Source: Bifidobacterium sp. ESL0775
Lineage (GTDB): Bacteria > Actinomycetota > Actinomycetes > Actinomycetales > Bifidobacteriaceae
Assembly: GCF_029395475.1 (NCBI RefSeq)
Contig: NZ_CP113917.1
Coordinates: 1,426,001-1,490,000, forward strand
Direction of reading: 5' to 3'
Length of the DNA stretch: 64,000 bases
Below the pieces are notes generated by a model that was not told where the DNA came from, searched no databases, and worked only from the letters and a program-made list of their open reading frames with translations. A program made the translations under genes and the position numbers. This document shows, one piece after another, positions 38,768 through 47,001 of the stretch; the stretch's first letter is position 1, and every line of letters begins with the position of its first letter.

Positions 38768-39646
38768 CTAATCCCGTCCCAGCACCAGTTGCCACGGATC
38801 GGTGACGATGCCAACGCGTTGCGTTTCTGGACGGAAACCGGTGGCCTGTTCCACCCCATCAACAATGTCGTCAAGCGCATACCTGAACCACATCGATTCG
38901 ATGGCCGAATGTGGCGTGTTGATCAGCGCTGGCTTCATGGTCGCATGGTTGAGCGTGGCCTCATACCAAGCCTGCTGCAATGCGTCCGTGGCCGGGTGAT
39001 GGCGCAGATCGCTGGTCACATAAACGTCAGCACCACTCGCGCGCACCTCATCGAAATCAGAATCCCCCGACCCTGGCAACACCGCGATTTTCCGGACTTC
39101 GGCATCAAGATCACCGGCGACTTGTATGCCATAGTTCGTCTTCGGCACCTCCGCTGCGACGCGCTGCGCAAACGCACGCAAGGTCATCGGTTCCGCCAGC
39201 GTACCGACACGCCCGAGCCCCACGGCATGGCCGTTTTCCTCGCCAACAGGCACTAGCGGCGTCTGGTCCTGCAACCCGAACGCGTCGGCCGCGGCCTGTG
39301 CGACCCCACGATAGGCGACATCGGCGTTGGTGTGCCCGACCCATAGCCCGCAGTGCGCCCGATACAGCTTTCCGGCGATGGCGCCGTGGACGCCAAGCCC
39401 CGAGACCTCATGCACCGCGCGGAAGAACAACGGATGATGGCAGATGAGCAGGTCGGCGCCCATCGCAATCGCCTTGTCGACCACGGCCATGGTCGGGTCG
39501 GCGGCGAAGACGATTTTGCCGACGGTATCGTTCAGATCTCCGACGATCAACCCAGGAAAATCCCAGTCCTCGGCATAGTTAAGCGGATACAGCCGCTCCA
39601 GCACGTTGACGACTTGCGCAAGCCTTGGCTTTTCCTGATCTGACAT
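38768..39646 (-). CDS. NIF3/DUF34 family metal-binding protein
   Basis: 292 residues with hallmark ICHHPLFFRA near residue 68 (metal ligands), GHTNADVA near 104, and a C-terminal PHSAIESMWFRYAL. Family members are hexameric toroids once called GTP cyclohydrolase I type 2; the true role is unsettled. GGAGGG precedes the ATG. It is next to polA in this genome, but transcription is likely separate. Confidence 0.88.
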   Translation of the reverse strand: MSDQEKPRLAQVVNVLERLYPLNYAEDWDFPGLIVGDLNDTVGKIVFAADPTMAVVDKAIAMGADLLICHHPLFFRAVHEVSGLGVHGAIAGKLYRAHCGLWVGHTNADVAYRGVAQAAADAFGLQDQTPLVPVGEENGHAVGLGRVGTLAEPMTLRAFAQRVAAEVPKTNYGIQVAGDLDAEVRKIAVLPGSGDSDFDEVRASGADVYVTSDLRHHPATDALQQAWYEATLNHATMKPALINTPHSAIESMWFRYALDDIVDGVEQATGFRPETQRVGIVTDPWQLVLGRD

Positions 39647-39913
39647 ATTCCCTCCAACTATTCGCCACTATTCCAAATGATATCGGCTATCGACCACACC
39701 GCCGCACACACATCACTCATGCAACGGCTTTGCCGCGTTTCCAGCCTTCATACGCAAAATGGCTCCATTGCCTACCAACAATAGAGCCATCATCGAACAC
39801 CGGCATGAAGTTCCACCCATGAGTCGGCAAACTGGCCAACGCCAACCTATCCACGGGAACAGCAATCAACACACCGATGGAAGCGGAATCGTATCAGCGA
39901 TTTCCGTCAGCCG

Positions 39914-42900
39914 TCAGTGCGCGGCGGATTGCCAGTCGGAACCGATGCCGATGGACACATCCAGCGGCACGGCCAGGTCGACGGCGTGCTCCATGGCGTC
40001 GCGCACCAAAACGCTTACCTGCTCGCTCTCGCCAGGCGCGACCTCCAGCACGAGTTCGTCGTGAATCTGCAGGATGACGCGGCTTTTGATACCAGCCTCA
40101 CGCAGCGCGTAGTCGGCGCGAATCATGGCGATCTTCATGATGTCGGCAGCGGAACCTTGGATCGGCGCGTTGAGCGCCGCGCGTTCGGCGGCGTCCCGCA
40201 CTTGCCGACGAGTGGAGTTGAGGCCCGGGAAATAGCGTCGACGCCCGAACATCGTCTCCGTATAGCCCTTCTCACGTGCGGTGGCGACCAGCGATTCCAG
40301 ATAATCATGCACCTTGCCAAACGTGGCGAAGTACTTAGATTTCAAGATATCGGCCTCGGCCGGGCTGATCTTGAGCTGTTGCGAAAGCCCGTAAGTGCTC
40401 AAGCCGTATGCCAGCCCGTAGCTCATCGCCTTGACGTGGCTGCGCTGGTCCGGGGTGATTTGATCGACCGGAATGTCATAGACCAGGCTGGCCACATACT
40501 TATGGAAGTCCGCTCCGGACTTGAAGGCCTCGATCAGCGATTCGTCGCCGGAAAGGTCGGCCATGATGCGCAGCTCAACCTGCGAGTAATCGCAGCTCAG
40601 CAATGACTCGAACCCTTCGCCTGGCACGAACGCGGAACGAATCTCGCGTCCGGTGGCGTTGCGGTTGGGGATGTTCTGCAGGTTCGGGTCGACCGAACTC
40701 AGGCGCCCGGTGGCCGCGACGGTCTGCTCGAAGGTGGTGTGGATCCTGCCGTCCTTGGGGTTGACGGATTCCAGCAGGGTTTGAATGATCTGCTTGAGCT
40801 TGTTGGTCTCGCGGTGCCTCAGCAGCGCTCCGAGGAAATTGCTCGCCTTCTCGTCCTGCGCGTATTTGATGTACAGGTTTTGCAACGTGGCGGCATTGGT
40901 GGTGTAGGAGCCGGACCGCGTGCGTTGCGAGGGTTTGAGCCCCATCTCATTGAACAGCACGTTGCGCAGCTGCTTGGGGCTTTGCAGGTTGAGCTCATGG
41001 CCCACGGCATCGAAGGCGATCTGCTGGGCCTGGTTGGCCTCGGCCGCGAACCCGTCGAGCAATTCGTGCATCCGATCCAGATCGACCTTCGCGCCAGCGT
41101 CCTCGATGCCATGGAGCACCTGCGAGACCGGCAGCTCGATCGAACGCAACAAGCCATACTGCTTGCGCTCGTCGATGGGCGTCTTGAGGAAGTCGGCGAG
41201 CGCCCGCACGATGGCGGCTTGCCTGGCGACCTTCCGACGGGCTTCCTCGAGGGTGTCCTCGTTGTCGTCCGCAGAGCTTTCATCATCGCCGAAGTCCAGC
41301 TCGCCTTGCACATGACTGGGCTCGTCGTTCATCTCAAGCTTCAGGAAATGCGCGGCCGCCTTTTCCAGCGAGTCGGCGTGGAAATCTGGTTGGGCGAGAT
41401 AGCCGGCTAGTTTGGTGTCGAACAGCGGGCGACGCATGATCACGCCGATTGAGTCCAGCATGTGCAGATGCTCTTTGTAGCCATGCACCACCATCGAGGT
41501 GTGGAACCGGTCGAACAGCCGCTGCAACTCGTCGCGCATGGCGTCGTCCACGTTTTCCGCGCCGAACACCGCGGCCTCATCGCCGGCAAGCAGGGCCACG
41601 GCCCCAAGCCTGGCATCCCCCGGCTTGCTGCGTCCCGAGGCGTAGAACACCCAGGAATGGCTGACCTGCCCGGAGCAGCGCATATCCCGGTCAATCAGCT
41701 CCGGGCCTTTGGCCCCGTCGATAATGGCCTGCTCGTCCGCCTTCTCCTCGGCGAGGATGAACGTGGCCTCGTGCCGGCCCGCGTCCGCATCCGAACCGTC
41801 GCCGCCATGGCCGTCCTCGCCCGCCGTCGTCTCGTGCGCGGTCTCGGGATATTCGCCGACGATATGCTTGTCGATCCAATCCTTGAGCCCTTCCGCATCG
41901 TTGACCTCGGTGACCTTCGGTTTCACGATGCTGATCTCGTCGTCATCGGCCTTGGCCCGCGCCGTGCCCGTGTCGTCGGGCATGACCCCGCCATTGAACG
42001 ACTTGACCAGGCGGTTCTTGGAACGGTTGCTGAACTCGAGTTTGGAGAAGACCTCGTTGACCTTGTCCATGTCCATGCCGCCAAGGGTGAAGTCGTCGAT
42101 GGAGGCTCCGAGATCGAGGTCACGCAGCACGGCGTTGACGCGGCGGTTGAGCTTGACCTGGTCGATGTTGTCGCGCAACGACTGGCCTTTCTTGCCTTTC
42201 AGCTCGTCGGCGTGCTCGATGATGCCCTCAAGGCCGCCATACTCGTTGATCCATTTGGCCGCGTACCCATCGCCGACGCCCGGCACACCGGGGATGTTGT
42301 CGGCCGTCTCGCCGCGCATGGCCGCGAGATCCGGGTATTGCTGCGGGGTGACGTGGTATTTCTCGACGATCGCCTCCGGCGTCATGTGCTTCAGGTCCTT
42401 GAAGTGGTGGCCTGGGTAAAGCACGGTGATGTCGTCGTCGATCAGCTGGAAGGCGTCGCGGTCGCCGGAAAGCACGAGCGTCTTGTAACCGGCGTCCTCG
42501 CCCATCGAGGCCATGGTGCCGATGATGTCGTCGCCCTCATAGCCTTTCTTCTCGATGTATTTGACGCCCAAGGCCTTCAAAAGCTCCTGGATGATCGGCA
42601 GCTGGCTTAAAAGCTCCTCCGGCGCGGCGTCCCTGGTCCCCTTGTATTGCGGAAGCATCTTGTTGCGGAAGGTGCCGCCGGCCATGTCGAAGGCGACGGC
42701 GAGATGGTCGGGTTTTTCGGAGTCGAGGACCTGCGCGAGCATCGTCGAGAAGCCCCAGACGGCGTTGGTCGGCTGGCCGGTCGAGGTGGCGAAGCTTTCG
42801 ACGGGAAGCGCGAAGTAGGCCCGGAAAGCCAAGGAATGGCCATCCACCACCAGCAAAGGCCCCTTCGCCTTCGCCTCGTCGTTTTCATTGCCGCTCGCGC

Positions 42901-42916
42901 TTGTGTTATCGCTCAT
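39914..42916 (-). CDS. polA: DNA polymerase I
   Basis: 1,000 residues. The 5' nuclease domain starts with VVDGHSLAFRAYFALP and includes EGDDIIGTMA and GVPGVGDGYA. The polymerase domain has motif A DYSQVELRIMA, motif B KAMSYGLAYGLS and motif C IHDELVLE. The middle (3'-5' exonuclease) domain lacks the DxE and later Asp motifs (YASGRSKPG and GYKEH replace them), so proofreading is probably lost, as in Taq and mycobacterial enzymes. A roughly 30-residue acidic, His and Gly-rich insert lies before it. The protein fills gaps and removes RNA primers. Confidence 0.95.
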   Translation of the reverse strand: MSDNTSASGNENDEAKAKGPLLVVDGHSLAFRAYFALPVESFATSTGQPTNAVWGFSTMLAQVLDSEKPDHLAVAFDMAGGTFRNKMLPQYKGTRDAAPEELLSQLPIIQELLKALGVKYIEKKGYEGDDIIGTMASMGEDAGYKTLVLSGDRDAFQLIDDDITVLYPGHHFKDLKHMTPEAIVEKYHVTPQQYPDLAAMRGETADNIPGVPGVGDGYAAKWINEYGGLEGIIEHADELKGKKGQSLRDNIDQVKLNRRVNAVLRDLDLGASIDDFTLGGMDMDKVNEVFSKLEFSNRSKNRLVKSFNGGVMPDDTGTARAKADDDEISIVKPKVTEVNDAEGLKDWIDKHIVGEYPETAHETTAGEDGHGGDGSDADAGRHEATFILAEEKADEQAIIDGAKGPELIDRDMRCSGQVSHSWVFYASGRSKPGDARLGAVALLAGDEAAVFGAENVDDAMRDELQRLFDRFHTSMVVHGYKEHLHMLDSIGVIMRRPLFDTKLAGYLAQPDFHADSLEKAAAHFLKLEMNDEPSHVQGELDFGDDESSADDNEDTLEEARRKVARQAAIVRALADFLKTPIDERKQYGLLRSIELPVSQVLHGIEDAGAKVDLDRMHELLDGFAAEANQAQQIAFDAVGHELNLQSPKQLRNVLFNEMGLKPSQRTRSGSYTTNAATLQNLYIKYAQDEKASNFLGALLRHRETNKLKQIIQTLLESVNPKDGRIHTTFEQTVAATGRLSSVDPNLQNIPNRNATGREIRSAFVPGEGFESLLSCDYSQVELRIMADLSGDESLIEAFKSGADFHKYVASLVYDIPVDQITPDQRSHVKAMSYGLAYGLSTYGLSQQLKISPAEADILKSKYFATFGKVHDYLESLVATAREKGYTETMFGRRRYFPGLNSTRRQVRDAAERAALNAPIQGSAADIMKIAMIRADYALREAGIKSRVILQIHDELVLEVAPGESEQVSVLVRDAMEHAVDLAVPLDVSIGIGSDWQSAAH

Positions 42917-42970
42917 AAGTTCCCGTCCCTCGGTCTGTTGTGACCTTTACCTTTTACTACTATACAAATA

Positions 42971-43004
42971 TCGCCTGCCGATTCATAGTCGAATCGACAG
43001 GCGA
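42971..43004 (-). terminator. Terminator of the ANTAR regulator gene
   Basis: A 14-bp inverted repeat with one mismatch (TCGCCTG and CAGGCGA outermost) follows the stop at 43022, with TATTTGTAT after it on the minus strand. Confidence 0.75.
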
Positions 43005-43021
43005 CGAATCACAACACCCGT

Positions 43022-43801
43022 TCAGCGCTGGGTTGGCTCCGGCTTCGGATCGCCGTACTTGGCGATGATGGCCATGGCCAGGCGCTTCTTGGGGATGCGC
43101 TGATCCATGGAGGTCTTCTGGATCCAGCGGAAGGCGCCCTGTTCGGAGAAGTCCGCCTTGTCCATCAAGAGGCCCTTGGCGCGGTCGACGAGCTTGCGCT
43201 CCTCGAGCGAATCCTCGGCCTTCTTAAGCTTCTCCTCGGTCTCCTTGAGCTGGGACTGGGTCTCCTGGAGCTTGCCTTCGTTCGCCTCGACGGTGTCGAG
43301 CAGATCGTTGATCTCGGCGAAGCGGCCCATGGCGACTTCCAGCGCCGGCAGCAGCTTGGATTCCTCGTAGGGCTTGGTGACATACGCCATCGCACCCGCG
43401 CCGGTGGCCTGCTTGACCAGGTCGGGCTGGGAATAGGCGGTCAGCATCACCACGGGGGCGATGTTCTCGTCGCAGATCGTGCCGGCCGCGGTGATGCCGT
43501 CCATACGCGGCATCTTGACGTCCATGCACACCACATCGGGGCGCTCCTTGCGGGTCAGCTCGACGGCCTCCTCCCCGTTGGCCGCCTCACCGACGACCTT
43601 GTAGCCGTTGTCCTCGAGCATCGCCACGAGGTCCATGCGGTTGACCGATTCGTCCTCGGCCACCACCACGGTGCGCTGACGGGGCTTGCCGTCCTCGGGG
43701 GTCTTCTCGGCCTTGGTCTCGTCGGCCACGGCCTGGATATCGTCGTCAGCCGCCGCCTTCAATTCATCATCGGTTAGAATCTGGTCCATTGCATCATCCA
43801 T
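43022..43801 (-). CDS. Response regulator with ANTAR RNA-binding output domain
   Basis: 259 residues. A 40-residue acidic leader precedes a receiver domain with acidic pocket EDE (49-51), phospho-acceptor Asp94 (VCMDVKMPRMDG) and YVTKP near 143. A coiled coil of about 50 residues follows (LQETQSQLKETEEKLKKAED), then the ANTAR domain (ERKLVDRAKGLLMDK to AMAIIAKYG). ANTAR proteins prevent transcription termination when phosphorylated. It resembles PdtaR of mycobacteria. No kinase is beside it. Confidence 0.9.
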   Translation of the reverse strand: MDDAMDQILTDDELKAAADDDIQAVADETKAEKTPEDGKPRQRTVVVAEDESVNRMDLVAMLEDNGYKVVGEAANGEEAVELTRKERPDVVCMDVKMPRMDGITAAGTICDENIAPVVMLTAYSQPDLVKQATGAGAMAYVTKPYEESKLLPALEVAMGRFAEINDLLDTVEANEGKLQETQSQLKETEEKLKKAEDSLEERKLVDRAKGLLMDKADFSEQGAFRWIQKTSMDQRIPKKRLAMAIIAKYGDPKPEPTQR

Positions 43802-43925
43802 TCTGTGTTCACTTCCGTACTGGTTTGTCTTCGCGCCTTCTCAGTCTCTTACGACAACATGTCAAGTACAGAGCACTTTGATACCATGATATATCAATCA
43901 TTCAAAAGTGATAACCCACTTAGCG

Positions 43926-43999
43926 TGCCCTTGGTGGGACTCGAACCCACACTGCACAGATTTTGAGGCTGTTTCCTCTACCAATTGGGATACAAGGGC
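43926..43999 (-). tRNA. tRNA with CAA (Leu) anticodon and short variable loop
   Basis: Acceptor GCCCTTG pairs with CAAGGGC, T-arm GTGGG-TTCGAGT-CCCAC, discriminator A, no encoded CCA. The anticodon loop CTCAAAA gives CAA at 34-36, a Leu codon reader (UUG). The variable loop is only five bases (GCAGT), whereas bacterial tRNA-Leu is class II with a long variable arm. The anticodon stem has a mismatch at 31-39 and the D stem at 13-22. The identity is therefore uncertain. Confidence 0.75.
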
Positions 44000-44138
44000 T
44001 TGTATCTGGCCGCGACCCGCGAGGTCGCAACCCTATAAAAATATCATAATGAAGCGACGTAAACCGTCTGGTTTCGTAATCTGCGTGTCTTTGCGCACCA
44101 TCTGAAACATCGGACATGCGAACGCCGCCTAACGGAAA

Positions 44139-44170
44139 GTCGGCCCCGGCATTCATTCGCCGGAGCCGAC
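44139..44170 (-). terminator. Terminator downstream of pyk
   Basis: A 12-bp inverted repeat with one mismatch (GTCGGC ... GCCGAC) and an eight-base loop follows the stop at 44248 on the minus strand. A short CTTTCC tract follows it. Confidence 0.7.
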
Positions 44171-44247
44171 CTCGTACTTCCTAAAAGCATCACACCTTCA
44201 GTGAGCGGTCAAGCCGACCGTCCAAAGAGCGTGTGCGTCAGCCGATC

Positions 44248-45696
44248 TCAGTCGGCGTCGCAGGCGCCCACGGTGTGGACGTAAATCGAGTCGGTGCGGC
44301 CGGACTGCTGCGAGCCCTGGGCGGAGCTCAGCACGACGATCTTGTCGCCGTTGACGACCTTGCCGGCGTCGCGAAGGAGCTTGTCGGTGAAGATCATCAG
44401 CTCATGACGGTTCATGTCATGGTAGTCGGCATCGGTGCAGAACGCCTCGGTGCCCCAGCTCAGAGCCAGCCAGTGATAGGTGTGCTCGTTGTTGGTGATG
44501 CCGTAGATCGGGGCGGCCGGACGCTCGCGGGAGACGCGGTGCACGGTGGAGCCGGTCTGCGTGTAGGCCACGATGGCCTTGGCGTTGACCTTGTCGGCCA
44601 AATCGACGGCTGCGGAGGAGACCGCGCCGGTGCTCGACATGTCGAGGTTGTTCAACGCGGGGATGCGGTCGAAGCCGTGCTCGGTGGCATAGCCGGAGAT
44701 GCGGGCCATCGTGTTGACGGTCTGCGCCGGGTACTTGCCGACGGCGGTCTCGTTGGAGGTCATGGTCGCATCGGCGCCGTCGAGGACGGCGTTGGCGCAA
44801 TCGGAGGCCTCGGCGCGGGTCGGGATCGGGGAATTGACCATGGAGCCAAGGACCTCGGTGGCGACGATAACGGGCTTGGCGTATTCGCGGGCCAGCTCGA
44901 TGCAGCGCTTGGTGACCAGCGGCACCTCTTCGAACGGCATCTCGACGGCCATGTCGCCGCGGGCGACCATGATGCCATCGAACGCCTTGACGATGTCCTC
45001 GAGGTTGTCGACTGCCTGCGGCTTCTCAATCTTGGCGACGATCGGGATGCGGCGGCCCTCCTCGTCCATGATCTCGTGGGCGCGGTCGATGTCGGTGGCG
45101 AAACGCACGAAGGACATGGCGATGATGTCGGCACCGGTCTGGATGGCCCAACGCAGGTCGGCCTCATCCTTCTCGGTCAATGCGGGGAGGCTGACGGCCA
45201 CGCCCGGCAGGTTGATGCCCTTGTGGCTGGAGACCGGGCCGCCCACGACGACCTTGGTGTGCACGTTGTTGCCTTCGACCTTGGTGACCTCGAGGCGAAC
45301 CTTGCCGTCATCGATCAGGATCGGGTCGCCGGGATGGCAATCGCCGGGAAGCCCCTTGAAGGTGGTGGAGGTGATGTGCTCGTCGCCCTCGATGTCATCG
45401 GTGGTGATGATGAATTCGTCTCCAGCCTTGAGCTGGACCTTGTCCTCGCCCTGCGCGTTCTTCTTAAACCAGCCGCAGCGGATCTTCGGGCCCTGCAGAT
45501 CGACCAAAGCGGCGACGTTGCGGCCTGTGGTCTTGGAAGCCTGACGGACGTTGTTGTAGACCTTCAGATGGTCATCGGTGGTGCCGTGCGAACGGTTGAG
45601 ACGCGCGACGTCCATGCCGTTCTTGACCAGCTCGGTCAGATTCTCGAGCGATTCGCTCGCGGGTCCGATGGTATCTACGATTTTTGCTTTCCTCAT
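44248..45696 (-). CDS. pyk: Pyruvate kinase
   Basis: 482 residues. Converts phosphoenolpyruvate and ADP to pyruvate and ATP in the lower bifid shunt and glycolysis. Active-site signatures: KIVDTIGPAS at the start, ARLNRSHG, the IVAKIEKPQA lysine motif, VARGDMAVEMPFEEV, and the TSNETAVGKYPAQTV segment. The start at 45696 (GGCAGG upstream) is preferred over an ATG nine codons earlier, which lacks a ribosome site. Confidence 0.95.
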   Translation of the reverse strand: MRKAKIVDTIGPASESLENLTELVKNGMDVARLNRSHGTTDDHLKVYNNVRQASKTTGRNVAALVDLQGPKIRCGWFKKNAQGEDKVQLKAGDEFIITTDDIEGDEHITSTTFKGLPGDCHPGDPILIDDGKVRLEVTKVEGNNVHTKVVVGGPVSSHKGINLPGVAVSLPALTEKDEADLRWAIQTGADIIAMSFVRFATDIDRAHEIMDEEGRRIPIVAKIEKPQAVDNLEDIVKAFDGIMVARGDMAVEMPFEEVPLVTKRCIELAREYAKPVIVATEVLGSMVNSPIPTRAEASDCANAVLDGADATMTSNETAVGKYPAQTVNTMARISGYATEHGFDRIPALNNLDMSSTGAVSSAAVDLADKVNAKAIVAYTQTGSTVHRVSRERPAAPIYGITNNEHTYHWLALSWGTEAFCTDADYHDMNRHELMIFTDKLLRDAGKVVNGDKIVVLSSAQGSQQSGRTDSIYVHTVGACDAD

Positions 45697-45821
45697 GAAT
45701 ACCTGCCTATTCTTGACTGACATGTTGTATGGCGGGAGTCACCCGCAACATATATCCAGTCTACTAGCATTCACAAGCGTTCGAGGCAGTTATGCGCGTT
45801 TTTATGTGAGCGTTCACATAT

Positions 45822-46820
45822 TTATCGGCCTTGATGGTCCCCGGATTTGCTGCCATCGAGCCTCATCTTGACGACGCTGGCGATGGCCGCGGTGCCGATT
45901 GCAATGACGATAACGATCAGGGAGACCCACGTCGGAATCTCAGGTACTTGCGGAATCGGCCTGCCGCCATTGATGAAGGGCAAGGCGTTGCCATGCAGCG
46001 CCTCCATCACCAGTTTGACGCCGATGAACCCGAGCACCACCGCCAGGCCGTACGGCAGGTATTCCAGCTTGTCGAGCAGGGCGCCGAGCAGGAAATAGAG
46101 CTGCTGGAGGCCGAGCAGCGCGAAGATGTTGGAGGTGAAGACGATGAACGGGTCTTTGGTCAGCCCGAAGATGGCCGGGATCGAATCGAAGGCGAACATG
46201 ACGTCGGTGGTGCCGATCGTCAGGAAGACGATGAGCATCGGGGTGAAGAACTTCTTGCCGTCGCGCACCGTGCGGATCTTCTCGCCGTCGTACTCGTCGG
46301 TGATCTTCACCACCTTGCGCAACACGCGGATGATGGCGTTCTCGTGGTATTCCTCGTCGTCATCGTCACCCGCCACCAGTTTCACGGCGGTGTAAATGAG
46401 GAAGGCGCCGAAGATGAAGAAGACCCAGGTGAAGCGTTGGACGACGGCCGCTCCGACGAGGATGAAGAGGCCGCGCAGCAACAACGCGATGGTGATGCCG
46501 ACGCTCAGCACGTAGCGCTGCAGTTTCTTGGGCACGGCGAAATTCGTCATGATGATGACAAAGACGAAGAGGTTGTCGATGCTCAGCGAATACTCGGTGA
46601 GCCAGCCGGAATAGAACTCGAGCGCGGGCTGGGAGCCGGAGACCCACCAGATCAATCCCCCGAAAACCAGCGCCGCGGCGACGAAGAACGCGATGTGCTC
46701 CACGCACTCCTTAGTGGAGGGGACATGGGGCCTGCGGCCGATGACGAACAAATCGACGACGAAGAAAATTGCAAGCACCACATAGGTGGCGATCATAAAC
46801 GCAAGAGGGGTTTCGGCCAT
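45822..46820 (-). CDS. TerC-family membrane protein
   Basis: 332 residues with eight to nine membrane segments. TerC hallmarks: SLSIDNLFVFVIIMTNFAVP with conserved Asp-Asn and TTDVMFAFDSIPAIFGLTKD. TerC proteins export or protect against manganese in several bacteria. A negatively charged loop (GDDDDEEYHEN) lies between segments. GAGGGC precedes the ATG. Confidence 0.9.
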   Translation of the reverse strand: MAETPLAFMIATYVVLAIFFVVDLFVIGRRPHVPSTKECVEHIAFFVAAALVFGGLIWWVSGSQPALEFYSGWLTEYSLSIDNLFVFVIIMTNFAVPKKLQRYVLSVGITIALLLRGLFILVGAAVVQRFTWVFFIFGAFLIYTAVKLVAGDDDDEEYHENAIIRVLRKVVKITDEYDGEKIRTVRDGKKFFTPMLIVFLTIGTTDVMFAFDSIPAIFGLTKDPFIVFTSNIFALLGLQQLYFLLGALLDKLEYLPYGLAVVLGFIGVKLVMEALHGNALPFINGGRPIPQVPEIPTWVSLIVIVIAIGTAAIASVVKMRLDGSKSGDHQGR

Positions 46821-46891
46821 GCCCTCAAGGTTACGAGGGGCGGGTGACCTCAGATAACTTTACTTACCATCATACTTTTCGTAGTTGGTCG

Positions 46892-46974
46892 TTGGGGATT
46901 GGGATAAACTTTCACGGGACACTCAAGGCCGTTCGGCCAAGCCTACGCCCGAGAAAGTTTATCCCAACCCCCAA
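46892..46974. repeat. Long imperfect palindrome between uvrB and terC
   Basis: Arms at 46892-46913 and 46953-46974 match over 22 bp with one mismatch. The inner 39 bases include GGCC-GTTC-GGCC. It lies about 30 bases after the uvrB stop, so may terminate or stabilise uvrB mRNA. Its size and AT-rich outer arms resemble a repeated intergenic element rather than a simple terminator. Confidence 0.7.
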
Positions 46975-47001
46975 CTTATGTCGCGTAAATATTAAGAGCT
47001 T

